From Dysidea avara (taxonomy: Eukaryota; Porifera; Demospongiae; Dictyoceratida; Dysideidae), in assembly GCF_963678975.1 (NCBI RefSeq), contig NC_089275.1:17806220-17870219 (forward strand): a stretch of 64,000 bases of DNA, given 5' to 3'. Made by a program: the position numbers and the translations under genes. Positions 1 to 10,095 of the stretch are shown here, one piece after another. A model generated the notes under the pieces. That model did not search any database. It had not been told where the DNA came from and worked only from the letters and a program-made list of their open reading frames with translations. The first letter of the stretch is position 1; each line of letters opens with the position of its first letter.

Positions 1-90
1 TCAAGCAATTTCCGGTGCACCTTCACTATCAAAGAAGTTCACTGTGGCAGGTGTAAAAACGAAAGGGAATGATGGACTTGCTGCATCTAC
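1..90 (-). CDS. C-terminal exon of an unrecognised gene
   Basis: Read on the minus strand, this gives 29 codons ending in TGA at the very edge of the window (positions 3-1). The open frame starts right after an AG at 92-91, a plausible splice acceptor (TTCTAATTAG). The peptide begins VDAASPSFPFVF and ends SEGAPEIA. It has the mixed composition of real protein but I do not recognise the family. Upstream on the minus strand, a strong pyrimidine tract and CAG are followed by AAGATG and a GTAAGA donor. That would be a 6-base micro-exon at 136-141 if used. The rest of the gene is not visible. Confidence 0.35.
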   Translation of the reverse strand, partial: VDAASPSFPFVFTPATVNFFDSEGAPEIA

Positions 91-494
91 CTAATTAGAA
101 ATCTAGATTATACCACAATGTACATGTCTTCTTACCATCTTCTGTAGTCAAATAAATAAATTTAAAAATAATAAAAAATCCTAAAATTCACCTTGCACCG
201 TATAATTGTATCATAGGTAACTATACTACTATCCACCACAATAATATCAGTTTAGCTTATCATCTGTGTCAGAAATATCAGAGTCAGTATCATATACATA
301 ATACAAACAAACAAAACTGTGCATTCATGGTTGGCATTAATAGCTTTTGTAACAGTTTGTAAGACTTCACAACCTTCTACAATGGCCTAAATGTTAAAAT
401 TCAACAGTGAAGAACACCACTGAGAGGTGATTGTTTGTTGCTATGTGTATACATCATGACCAGTTATATCAGACTATATAGCTTATCCCCCCCC
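91..494. other. Non-coding, AT-rich
   Basis: Apart from the possible 6-base micro-exon at 136-141 (minus), I see no gene. The stretch ends in a run of C at 487-495 beside the palindromic element. Confidence 0.5.
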
Positions 495-1304
495 CTCCCC
501 AAAACACCTTTGCTGTAAAAAAGGCGCATCCAAAAAACTACAAGTAACTGAAAAAAACAACAGCTCAGCTATAGAAAAAGTCTAACTGGCAACTGAAAAA
601 GCTGATATCTGGAGTGGCCAAGAATCAATGTTACTACAACTACCACCAAAGTACCAAATTCATGCAAGAACACCTTGGCTGAAAAACAGATAAATGAAAG
701 TAACCGGCAACCAAAACAGCTGATATCTAAAGCGGCCAAGAATAAAATTTATATTGATACAACTAACTACAGTTATTAATGAAGTTGTAACATTGAATCT
801 TAATATTCAACTGTGTTCTATACATTCATCCCTGCTACATCGTAAATTAATTCTTTGTAACTCTAACTGGCTGGTAATTTGGCTGCCTTTTTTCTTTATA
901 CTGACTATTGAAAAGGCGGCCAAATTACCAGCCAATTTAAGTTACAAAGAATTAATTTACGATGTAGCAGGGATGAATGTATAGAACACAGTTGAATATT
1001 AAGATTCAATGTTACAACTTCATTAATAACTGTAGTTAGTTGTATCAACATAAATTTTATTCTTGGCCGCTTTAGATATCAACTGTTTTGGTTGCCAGTT
1101 ACTTTCATTTATCTGTTTTTCAGCCAAGGTGTTCTTGCATGAATTTGGTACTTTGGTAGTTGTAGTAACATTGACTCTTGGCCGCTCCAGATATCAGCTC
1201 TTTCAGTTGCCAGTTAGACTTTTTCTATAGCTGAGCTATTTTTTTTCAGTTACTTGTAGTTTCTTGGATGCGCCTTTTTTTACAGCAAAGGTGTTTTGGG
1301 GGAG
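495..1304. mobile_element. 0.8 kb near-perfect palindromic (fold-back) element
   Basis: Bases 495-890 are almost the exact reverse complement of 911-1304, with a loop of about 20 bases (891-910). The ends read CTCCCCAAAACACC and GGTGTTTTGGGGGAG. Internal blocks such as GATATCTRRAGYGGCCAAGA occur twice per arm, so each arm is itself built from a repeat. There is no transposase and no clear target-site duplication. An open frame of 76 codons spanning the centre is only a by-product of the symmetry. A diverged relative lies at about 23889-24285. Confidence 0.85.
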
Positions 1305-2643
1305 ATATCACAAATATTTATCAGTTATATAATTTACAGACTCAACTTGATTGATCAAGCCATGGGGATGTATGATGAATTCTGCATTGTAGAGGTGTTG
1401 AGACCAAACACAAAGTGGTGAACATATATCATACATTCTTATAGTAGCTGTGAATTGTTATTAGAACCAGAGATGGTGGAAACTGCAATTTACTGGTCAG
1501 GCCAAGTAATGGCTACAGTCAGGGCTACCACTAAAGATGTATGTAGTACACTTATTTGCAAAGCATGCTTTACTAGGTTGTTTGGGAGGATACCAAATCT
1601 GAAAAAAATTGACATAGCAACTCTGAGATTACATCTGGGAGTGTTTTCAGACAGAAATTTAGCACTTTCTGCTATTTTATTTGATGACTGTTCTATTAGA
1701 GTATTTTATTGCCTGACTGTTCTATTAGAATATATTGATACTTTTCCATGAATAAAACCTGCTATGGCCACTACTATAGTGGCCATAGTGTCCTTAGGAC
1801 AATTCAACAACTTAGTTTGCCACTCACAGCACAAGATGCTTTGCTGAGGGTCTATTACAGAGATCACAAATGTGATACACCACATTATACTATTTTCATT
1901 TCAGTACATAGACACACACATACATCATCATCATAATATTATACAAACACAAGGCACACACACACACACGAACACAAAATATGCAAACACTATACATACT
2001 ACACATGTCAACACATATACACGACATATTTATGTAAACAAGTCAATATCACAATGCTCTCGTAGGTGAGCTGGGAGTTCCCTTACTAGATGTTAAAAAG
2101 TTCTTGCAGTGCTTGAAACAGAGGTACTGGAGAGTGAAGGATTATCACTGACATCATATTCAATCACAATAATTGTTGCAATGTGAAATCAATATTAATT
2201 GCTTATGTACTGTATTACCATTGTTATGTTAATGTGCATGATTTATCTCACAATATGATTACCTTTTGGTATGTTGGTAGACTGTACTGGTGTGTTTGAG
2301 TACCATTACAGAGGCAGAGGAAACAACTTTTAGAAGGGAGGATGGGTGCATATCTGCTGGAGTATGCATATGTCTCGCAGAAGTTTTTTAAAAATTTCCC
2401 TTTGAAATTGAATAAGATTAATTAAATATAAGCACCTTTAAAGCCAGGATTTGGTTAACTGCATGGGCGATTCTTTTTTAGCTCAAATAATTTGGCATAG
2501 CTGTTCTTCCATATAAAAGCTACTAAGAACAATTCACATTATTATTTATTAAATTATTTTATCTAAGATGGAAAACTAGAGGAGGAGACAACATCACTGA
2601 TCAGACAGACCACCACGGTACAGTGGATTCAAGAGTATTAATT
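1305..2643. other. Intergenic, no supported gene
   Basis: It holds an unconvincing 98-codon open frame (1455-1751), a CA-rich tract (about 1910-2010) and two copies of the dispersed CTCTATTAGAG-type motif. I see no splice-bounded exon or RNA gene. Confidence 0.5.
1685..1731 (+). repeat. Paired dispersed motif GACTGTTCTATTAGARTA
   Basis: Two copies 29 bases apart (1685-1702 and 1714-1731) match the motif found at the head/satellite junctions beyond 35 kb and inside several MITEs. Confidence 0.7.
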
Positions 2644-2936
2644 GTGTACTCTCACCGGCGTCTTCGGTCAAAGGACACACGGTCACGAAACTCACGATCC
2701 ATAAGAGTACCTACTAGTGTTCACGTGCACTACTTGAGGTGTGAAAGGGACTTTCCAAGGGACTTCCCCTGCTAGTACAAGTTGTAATTGATGATGGTCG
2801 GGCAAGGAACGTAAATGCCCATATTCCCACTCTTGTATACATCACTGATCATGAAATCTGAGTGCCATGCACCCTATGGCCTGTTGTACGGGTTGACGCG
2901 CCTCTAAAATCTACTGCCTGGTATGAAGTGGTATGA
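2644..2936 (+). pseudogene. Decayed coding segment, CpG-rich
   Basis: One frame reads open from 2644 to a TAG at 2773-2775 (peptide ends HYLRCERDFPRDFPC). The next frame, from 2763 onward, continues protein-like (LPLLVQVVIDDGRARN, then NAHIPTLVYITDHEI). It is cut by TGA at 2859-2861 and ends at TGA 2934-2936. The two halves look like one protein broken by a one-base shift near 2765. The stretch has far more CpG than its surroundings. I do not recognise the family. It could be upstream coding sequence of the decayed gene at 3698-4696, or an unrelated relic. Confidence 0.35.
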
Positions 2937-3132
2937 CCAAATACGGAAATGGCGCTTTACTGATTGTGACCTACTTTGCGAAAGGGTGTAGATCTAGCTG
3001 TAAGTTAATATCGCTTATGAAATGTTTTGTATGTGTGTAAATAAGGTGTTTCAGCCCTTCTCTTCAGTCTTGGCTGAACATGAGTGAATTAATTAGAGTT
3101 AGTGCATATTAGGAACCTCAGACGGTGGTTGC

Positions 3133-3575
3133 GAGGGGTCCGCAACTCTAGGAATCAAGTTGATGGTTCAGACGTGATTCTGGAATCAGGAATCACAATT
3201 TGTTAAAATTCATTGTTCAGATCTGCAGTGATGTGTTTGAGGGGTCATTGTTCTTCAGTTGGCCATCCATCAACCACTAATATTGATCTGGCCTACTCCG
3301 AGGGTTGCTTGGAGTCTGGTAGTCTTGTTTGATTGCTGGTATTTCCAGCTGTCCAGCACTTTAACACCTAGTGCTGGGGGTAGTGGCAAGGGCAGTCCGG
3401 ATCCATCTAGCCCGGGAAACAAACAAAAAAATTTTGTTAAAAATTTCCTGTAAATCTTTGTGATTCTCCGTATTTCTATGTATATATCCTTAGCGCCAGG
3501 AATCACAGAATCAGTTGTAGAATCAGTGTGATTTCCGAATCACATCTATTGAAACCCCATAGTTTCGGACCCCTC
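3133..3575. mobile_element. Non-autonomous DNA transposon with 9 bp duplication
   Basis: The ends are inverted: GAGGGGTCCGCAACTCTAGG on the left against GAGGGGTCCGAAACTATGGG read from the right (17 of 20 match). The flanks repeat GGTGGTTGC at 3124-3132 and 3577-3585, one stray T intervening on the right. A 9 bp duplication suggests a Mutator-like element; 8 bp would suggest hAT. Subterminal GGAATCA-type repeats occur on both sides. No transposase is present. Confidence 0.65.
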
Positions 3576-3697
3576 TGGTGGTTGCTACTTTATATAGTTG
3601 TTAAATGTGCTCCTGTTACATACTAAACTGTGCAAAGAGCAAAACAAGTTAATTCTTTTGATATATTTATCAGATGTCCCGATGGTTGTTTCTGCAG

Positions 3698-4696
3698 GTC
3701 ACTTGAAGGTCTACCTCACACTGTTGTATGTGTTAAAGCATGTGTTTCTTCATGTAAGAAGTACTGAAGTAAGTTTCCTAAGGCAATGGTTTTGCCAGAT
3801 GTTGAAATTGACCTTGCCTGGTGAAAGAAAAATTGTGTTACATATTTTTAGTGCCAATTTGTTGTTTATACTATGAGGTCTTAACTGCATGATATTATCC
3901 TGCATTTTCAAGGTCTCATTATTGTGGTCTACTGCATCATGGACAAATTATATCAAAAAAGAAGGAATGGAACCATATTGCAGACATTGGTGTTATTGAC
4001 AGATTGGGACCAATGATTACATGTATTGTGATTATAGCATTGTAATTCTCCAGGTCAGTTTCTTTCAGGGACTCATGTTTGAGTATCTTGAGTTTTAAGC
4101 GTCCATATTTTTGCACATTAATCTCTTTGTACTTGTAGTGCCCACTTTGCCAACTTGCTGTTTACAGATGTGTTCTCAGTAGTGTGATAACTGAATTTAT
4201 TTCCTAAAAATGTTACTATGCTTATGTACCATAGTAACCATGCTAATGAATGTTTGTTGGTGAAATGTATTTGTCACATATCTCCGATCCTTAATGAACA
4301 AATGTTCGAATTTTCAGACATTTGTCCCACCACTAGTTATTTTACAGATCAATTACTAGTAAAGGCTCTAACCACCAGTATCTAGATCATGAGACTACCC
4401 TGGTTAGGAAAGTGTCCTGGTTTTCCAGGTACATTGATGTGCAATGAGATTTTGTAGAACCTTCGACTGTCTGTGCATGGTTAATGTGCTCTATAGTGCA
4501 TGCCAAACTTTTTACCTAGGTTTAGATTGACCACACAATTAACATGTTGTTTTTCTTGACAGGTCCAGTGAAATTCAGGCATTGGTTTATTGGGGAAGGC
4601 ACCCCATTAGCTAGGATTACTGATGGTTTGCCACTTGCAGCACAGGTTGTTTGTGAACGGACCACACTTTTTGTAAAGGAGATCAATCACAAACTG
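3698..4696 (+). pseudogene. Three phase-matched exons of an unrecognised gene, with a UGA
   Basis: The exons are 3698-3820, 3913-4022 and 4563-4696. Exon 1 follows TTTCTGCAG and ends GCCTG before GTGAAAG. Exon 2 follows TTTTCAAG and ends before GTATTG. Exon 3 follows TTTTTCTTGACAG and ends before GTACGC. The split codons join cleanly (TG+G, then T+GT), which is strong evidence for a real intron structure. Peptide pieces are SLEGLPHTVVCVKAC, PKAMVLPDVEIDLA, then SKKKEWNHIADIGVIDRLG, then IGEGTPLARITDGLPLAAQ. A TGA at 3765-3767 interrupts exon 1, so this is either a pseudogene or a gene in which that exon is used differently. I do not recognise the protein. Further exons were not found: MITEs lie on both sides (3133-3575 and 4738-5058). 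Confidence 0.5.
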
Positions 4697-4737
4697 GTAC
4701 GCATGTGCACGTGTACTTTTTGCACTCACACACATAC

Positions 4738-5058
4738 AGAAAATTGTATTGTCTTTGCAACTACCGGCCATGCGCGGTTTGAGCATGCACGGTTTGAGCA
4801 TGCGCGTGTTTTGAATAATAAAATGCGTGCAATACACGGTTTTGGTATTTGCTAACTAGTGATGATCCTACCATTCCTGGTATACTTGCCGTAAAAGTGT
4901 GTATAATTCCGGTTATGCAATGATTTAACTGACGCGGAATTGAACGGATTCGATACCTGCGTACTGTTATACCCGGTATTGCACGCGTTTTATTATTCAA
5001 AACACGCGCATGCTCAAACCGCGCATGGCCGGTTGTTGCAAAGACAATGCAATTTTCT
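4738..5058. mobile_element. MITE, about 320 bp, long terminal inverted repeats
   Basis: The left arm starts AGAAAATTGTATTGTCTTTG and the right arm ends in its complement at 5058. The arms match over about 90 bases and include ATGCGCGGTTTGAGCATGC. The left arm has an extra tandem copy of a 15-base piece (ACGGTTTGAGCATGC). There is no coding capacity. The target duplication is unclear, perhaps TA. Confidence 0.8.
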
Positions 5059-5654
5059 ATAGCTGCTCAGAGTGCTTTCCTCTTTTTAATGGTGTGGATC
5101 TTAACTAGTTTGTGCCCCTCCCCTTGCCAGCTCCTGGATCCTCTGGGCACGTAGGCTAATCATCCTAATTTAGGGATGGTAATTCACTTGTCTAAACTAT
5201 GTAGTATCTTAACAACTGATCAGTTCTTGTATTCATCATAATGATGAAAATGGTGCATGCTTGGTGGAAATAAGTAGTAAGTCACCATATGTAGCTACCA
5301 AAAGTTGACACTTAAGATTTTTAGCCAGAATGAAGCATTAATATTGCACTTGTATTTAGTACAGTAGTCTTGATGAAGTCACTTATGATCGCTCATGAAC
5401 AGGATAATACTTATTACTTAAGATCAAATTGGAGACACCTCTGAGAAATCCTGATTACAGGCTGTCAGTATGCATTGACGTACAGTTTACATAATGACAC
5501 AATGTATTCTTTTTGTAAGAAAAACTTATTATAATTAGCTAATAGGTGATTAACAGGCTAGGGTACATAGCTATATAATGCATGTGTGTGTGATGATATA
5601 AATCTACATAATATAGGATAAACTACGAAATACAAGTGTTCTAATAAGCTACTG
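5059..5654. other. Non-coding; worn transposon end
   Basis: A degenerate transposon end (GCCCCTCCCCTTGCCAG, about 5115-5131) is repeated at about 18070. Nothing else is recognisable before the fibrinogen-domain gene. Confidence 0.4.
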
Positions 5655-6395
5655 TCAGTTGCTGCTGCTGCAATTGAGTGGTCTAATTTTCATTTCCACA
5701 AATGGTAAAAAGAGCCACTCTCTATTTAAGTATATTGAGACATGCCCTCTGGCACTGTATTCATTGTTCAATCGTATATGGGTGCAATCATTATGCCACC
5801 ATCCTCCTAGATATCTTGCACATCTGTTTGGGACAGATAAGTCGTTATCTTGATCTCGTGTGGAAAATTTCATATTGTTCAATGGTCTTCCTCTAAATGG
5901 ATCTGTCAGTGACTTGCTATTGAATCCTGATATTGTTAGCTGATACTGACTCTCAGGTGATCCGACCTTGAATTGTTTGTAATGCAGATAGGAACTTGTT
6001 CCATTATTTAACCGATAGTCAATTCGAAGTTCCCAAGTTCCTTGATGGGTTAAACAATGGAGGGAGCGCAGTCCAATCCAAAATTCACCTGAAAGACTTC
6101 CAAATCCATCTTCATATTCTACCCAGTCTTTGCTAAGAAAGTCAACACTTCCATCACATCTCCTCTGCGTGACTATCCACCCTCCTCCTCCCGAGGTGGT
6201 ATCACAGTATACTCTAACATAGGAATGGATTACTCCACAAAAGTTAGCAATGGTATAAATTCCTGAACGTTTTGCATTGAACACGTTGTTGTTATATCCA
6301 AGACAGCAGCAGCTACTAATAAGCCCATTGTCAACTTTGCAGTCTCCATTAACCACTGTGACAGTAAATGCCATCAGCAACACTATAACATACAT
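5655..6395 (-). CDS. Secreted fibrinogen-related protein (FReD) 1
   Basis: Uninterrupted 246-residue single-exon gene. Residues 1-17 form a signal peptide (MYVIVLLMAFTVTVVNG), so the product is probably secreted. A short Cys-rich segment follows (CCC at 29-31, then GYNNN). A fibrinogen C-terminal globular domain covers roughly 45-240: GIYTIANFCG, CDTTSGGGGW, WVEYEDGFG, GEFWIGL, DQDND (181-185, the calcium-loop position of the family), GGWWHNDC (197-204) and VEMKIRP near the end. Members of this family bind glycans or acetylated ligands, often in innate recognition; that role is inferred here. There is an extra cysteine at residue 80 in place of the usual polar residue in RR.DGSVDF. It lies on the same strand as the FReD gene at 9281-10051 but is clearly more diverged than that gene is from the copy at 11266-12635. 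Confidence 0.92.
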   Translation of the reverse strand: MYVIVLLMAFTVTVVNGDCKVDNGLISSCCCLGYNNNVFNAKRSGIYTIANFCGVIHSYVRVYCDTTSGGGGWIVTQRRCDGSVDFLSKDWVEYEDGFGSLSGEFWIGLRSLHCLTHQGTWELRIDYRLNNGTSSYLHYKQFKVGSPESQYQLTISGFNSKSLTDPFRGRPLNNMKFSTRDQDNDLSVPNRCARYLGGWWHNDCTHIRLNNEYSARGHVSIYLNREWLFLPFVEMKIRPLNCSSSN

Positions 6396-6984
6396 TGCGT
6401 GACTTTCAGATTATAGCAGATATGTAGCTCAAACACACTTGTTCACATTTCTCTGAACACGGTATACTAATAACATACGTATATAGCATAACTTTATATA
6501 GTATTTTGAATTTTCGCCCTATCTCTGTATAAGGACTTATATTGTTTATATATGATATCACCAGACTAAGTGGTTTCATCATATTAGGCAGAAATTTATT
6601 AGTTTGCTACTAATTTTACACATAATAGTCCCCAGTTCACCACATGGTGACCAGTGTTATTTTATGATTCAATTTGTTTATGCAGTTGATATAAATACTA
6701 TATTTCTGTGGGTTGGTGGTCATTATGCAAGTTTAAGTGTGCTTGACCGTTAACTGTGAAATTGTAATGAAAATGAAAGCCAGAATTTGAAATATATAGA
6801 TGGCTTGTATGGAAAGACTGTTCAAGTATCTGCCATGCACCGTGCATGCAAACAACACATCAAAATTGTGAATTTAATGCTTATATGACTTACGTTGATA
6901 TGAAAATATTATAAGTATTAATACAGAATTCCATCATTACATATATTTGCCATTGGTCTGATTGTTGTGTATGTACAGTGTCTA
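6396..6984. other. 5' region of FReD 1, no gene
   Basis: AT-rich and non-coding. It includes the possible TATA box. Confidence 0.4.
6491..6500 (-). promoter_or_regulatory. Possible TATA box for FReD 1
   Basis: Read on the minus strand this is TATATAAAGT, about 96 bases upstream of the ATG. The position is plausible but unproven. Confidence 0.3.
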
Positions 6985-7420
6985 TGTATAAAATAAAGCC
7001 AGTTGCTCATTCATGTAGAAGAGCTGCAAGATTTGTGACTGGGAACTTTGGACTAACATCTAGTGTTAAAGAAATGTTACAGTCACCTGTTTGCATGGGC
7101 TTCCTTGGAGCAATGTCGTGAGATCTAGCTTGCGTCTCACCATGTTATATAAGATTTTGCATAACGTAGTTACTATACCTAACCATCAATGACTTACTCG
7201 AGTACAAGAAGTCATTCACAAAGATTTCAACAATTGCAAGCTCACCTTGATGTTCATTTGCATTCTTTTTTCCTTCACCTCTTAAAATGTGGAACAGTTT
7301 ACCAGCTACAGTTATTGAAGCAACAAATGTAGAAGATATTTAGAAGAGAATATGGATATATGTTTGTATTAACAGCTGCGGTATAAATTTGTATAATTGT
7401 TTGTACCTGCATGTGCATAA
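6985..7420 (+). pseudogene. Degenerate LINE reverse-transcriptase C-terminal fragment
   Basis: Translated on the plus strand with several frame changes, it gives the hallmark C-terminal end of non-LTR retrotransposon ORF2. The pieces are AHSCRRAARFVTGNFG, then a TSSVKEML-like piece, LRLTMLYKILHNV, and near 7285 a WNSLPATVIEATNVEDI-like end. It is heavily shifted and truncated at both ends, so it is a fossil. The same class of fragment occurs at 36576, 43010 and 56973. Confidence 0.6.
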
Positions 7421-7884
7421 ATACTCCATTTTGGAGGTTTGCACAGTATTTAATATAAATATTAATAATAAATGTATAAACATTCAAATAGGCATGTTCA
7501 AAACAGATGCATGCTTTATGACATTTTTATGGTGAATCTCATATACTTAACAACTAAATACATACAGGCATACGCTCATTATTATTTAAAAGTCTTTGTA
7601 TTTATTTAAGTATAGTTCTCCACCTGTCCCTCTATAATAATAAATCTGCAGGAAGTCAAGTTTATTTCAGAGTAATACAGTTGTAGCCTGCCAGCTATGT
7701 ATGAAACGATCTAACGATCTAAAATCACAAAGATTCTGAATCCTTAAATTGGTTTATACCGGTAATATTTGTACATGTGTATATATATATGTACTGCATA
7801 CAGTGAATACGTATACTGGTATTCATAAACAACATCAAATTTCTATGAATGTTATGCTATATACTGAGGAGTCTGACATACATT
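7421..7884. other. Non-coding, AT-rich
   Basis: I see no gene or repeat beyond short AT tracts. Confidence 0.4.
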
Positions 7885-8117
7885 TGTGACAAATTTGTGA
7901 AAAGGGGTCTTCCATGCACACACCCAACTCTATGACCTTGGAAGGCCATAACTTAGTGTCCAAGATAGATACAAACCTGAAAGTTAATCGAACTATTACC
8001 TATGTTGGTGCTCATTACTGAACAAATTTCAAGTCATTATAATCTCAAGTTATATGAATTGTCAAAGTTTGTACGCTGGATGTGTGTGGAAGACCCCTTT
8101 TTGCAAATCTGGTCACA
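7885..8117. mobile_element. TGTGAC-type MITE, diverged
   Basis: Left end TGTGACAAATTTGTGAAAAG and right end (complement) TGTGACCAGATTTGCAAAAA. Both are followed by GGGGTCTTCCAYRCACACA. The interior is non-coding. It belongs with the elements at 29199, 34721 and 54363, which share the TGTGACCRG end. Confidence 0.7.
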
Positions 8118-9280
8118 TTTATAGATTCGGTATATTCAGTAAATCTCAATCAGGGTGATTTAACTCACCAAAATATATATCATTAATATCCATCAATTGA
8201 ATTAAACTAAGAGCTCTATTGAAACACCATCATGTTCTGAGGCTGTACCAAACATGGCAATTAAATATGCCCATGCAGCACAGGCAATGCATGGGCATTT
8301 ACATGGATGGTAAAAGCTGAAGTGAGGTTAGAGGGAGGTGTAATCAACTTGTTTCTAATGCTGTATTTCTCATTTATGAGCAACTGTCAAGACACATACA
8401 ACAATGGATTTTAGTCAGACTTTGAAACACACTTATAGGTTCCATATATCACAGAGCCTTCAGACTACTAACCTTTTCTAGCATTTTGATGTCTATATGT
8501 CTTATTCAGAACTTTAAAGATTTCTGCAACATGTCTCTGTAATAACTACATGCATGCAATATTTAGTTTACAGCTGACAACTTACATTGTTAAAAACACA
8601 TGGGAGTGTGTTTACAGTATTATATGCATATATGCAGTACATATATAATAGTATGTAATAAGTGCATGTCGTCATGCTACTTTACATGTACAAACATTTC
8701 CATGTGTTCCGGTATAATTGACTATTTATGGGCAGGCCTTAGGTTTTTGTCTGTTGATGAAACTAGATTATCATTAATATCTTGAAGTATAAATGTGGTG
8801 GTGTAGGAGTGCATGCATCTGTGTATGTATAATTGTGTGTGTGTGTGTGTGTGTTGGGGGGGGGGGGGCATGCTTGCATGAATGTGTGTCCAAATTTGCA
8901 AAAACAATACCTTTTCACTGTACAAAATTAGATTCATTGAAGCTTCATAACTTTTATCATTGTTCATAAGTGAATTTGAAGCAACAATACTTGAGTACAG
9001 TTGCATGTAAAATGCATGCACAAAAATGTACATTTTACAATCCAGTTATGCATGCATGTGTGTTTCTATGTATGTATGCCTATTATTTTGATAACCAATT
9101 TCACAATAGAAAAGTAGCCAATGCGCATGGTAACCTGTCTTGACGAACTAGTTCAGCAGTGACATTTATCTTATAATACAACTAGCTACATAATAATAAT
9201 TATACTGTATGCATTTTCTAGTCAGTTACTGTAGCTACTTATGTGCACAGTTATTTACATGCACACAGGCAATTCTTAAC
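8118..9280. other. Non-coding; GT repeat and G tract
   Basis: A (GT)n run at about 8834-8854 passes directly into a 14-base G run (8855-8868). No gene is supported; open frames here are accidental. Confidence 0.5.
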
Positions 9281-10051
9281 TCATGACCAGTTACAATCTG
9301 GTGGCCTGACTTTCATTTCCACAAATACTGGATAATGTCTTATGCCATCAAGAGTCATATAAAATTCACCATGGTCATCATTGAATTCAATGGTACTACA
9401 CCTATTGTACCACCACCCACCATCACCATCTGCACAATTACCATGAGGACTGTTATCGTTGTCTCGATCACGAGATGTAAATCTTGTTCTGTTCAATGAC
9501 AAACGTGGATGACTGCCATCACTGACAAAAGGATCGGTCAGTCCAACACTATCAAATCCTGATATGGTTAGCTGATATTGGTCCTCAGCTGTTCCCACTG
9601 CAAACTGTTTATAGTGAAGATAAGATTTTGTTCCATTCTTCAATTGATAGTCTATTCGAAGTTCCCAATTTCCTTGGCTGGTCAGGCAATTCATTGATCT
9701 TAGACCAAGCCAGAATTCTCCAGTAAGATCACCAAATCCATCTTCATATTCTACCCAGTCTCTTGCCTCAAACTCAACATTTCCACCATCTTGTCTCCTC
9801 TGAATAACAGTCCATCCTCCTCCTCCTGAGGTAGTATCACAATATACTCTAGCATTGGAACATTTTACTCCACAGAAGTTACCAATAGTGTAGACTCCGG
9901 AACTCTTTACATTGTAGTTGTTGTTATTGTAGCCAAGACAACAACAGTTGTCAATAGGTCCACCATTGGTTTGACACTCTCCATCAACCAACACTATTCC
10001 TAGACTAACTAGAACTACTAATGATATAAGATTTGCCATTGTATGTAACAA
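9281..10051 (-). CDS. Secreted fibrinogen-related protein (FReD) 2
   Basis: Intact 256-residue single-exon gene. A hydrophobic signal peptide spans residues 1-24 and ends VDG before ECQTNGG. A second methionine (residue 5) is an alternative start, because the TATA box is only about 40 bases upstream of the first ATG. The Cys-rich linker has CCC at 36-38. The fibrinogen domain spans about 48-251: CDTTSGGGGWTVIQRR (71-86), DWVEYEDGFGDLTGEFWLGL, an ELRIDY strand, DRDND (195-199, calcium-loop position), GGWWYNRC (211-218) and VEMKVRP. The family's usual GTAGDS-like loop is not recognisable, so ligand or metal binding may differ from vertebrate ficolins. Secretion and glycan recognition are inferred. 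The gene and about 130 bases upstream are duplicated at 11266-12770. Confidence 0.94.
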   Translation of the reverse strand: MLHTMANLISLVVLVSLGIVLVDGECQTNGGPIDNCCCLGYNNNNYNVKSSGVYTIGNFCGVKCSNARVYCDTTSGGGGWTVIQRRQDGGNVEFEARDWVEYEDGFGDLTGEFWLGLRSMNCLTSQGNWELRIDYQLKNGTKSYLHYKQFAVGTAEDQYQLTISGFDSVGLTDPFVSDGSHPRLSLNRTRFTSRDRDNDNSPHGNCADGDGGWWYNRCSTIEFNDDHGEFYMTLDGIRHYPVFVEMKVRPPDCNWS

Positions 10052-10087
10052 TCAGTTATTAGTATACGGTAGGACTGACAGGTAGTA

Positions 10088-10095
10088 CTTTTATA
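10088..10095 (-). promoter_or_regulatory. TATA box of FReD 2
   Basis: Minus-strand TATAAAAG lies 37-44 bases before the first ATG and is kept in the duplicate at 12672-12679. With initiation about 30 bases downstream, the leader would be very short. Confidence 0.55.

Noticed and set aside
754-984. 76-codon open frame
   Set aside because: Lies across the centre of the 495-1304 palindrome and is explained by its symmetry.
3259-3506. Overlapping open frames on both strands
   Set aside because: They fall within the 3133-3575 transposon; neither has family features.
3698-3770. SMAD MH1-like reading (…EGLPH…)
   Set aside because: Only about five residues agree; the cysteine/histidine pattern of MH1 is absent.
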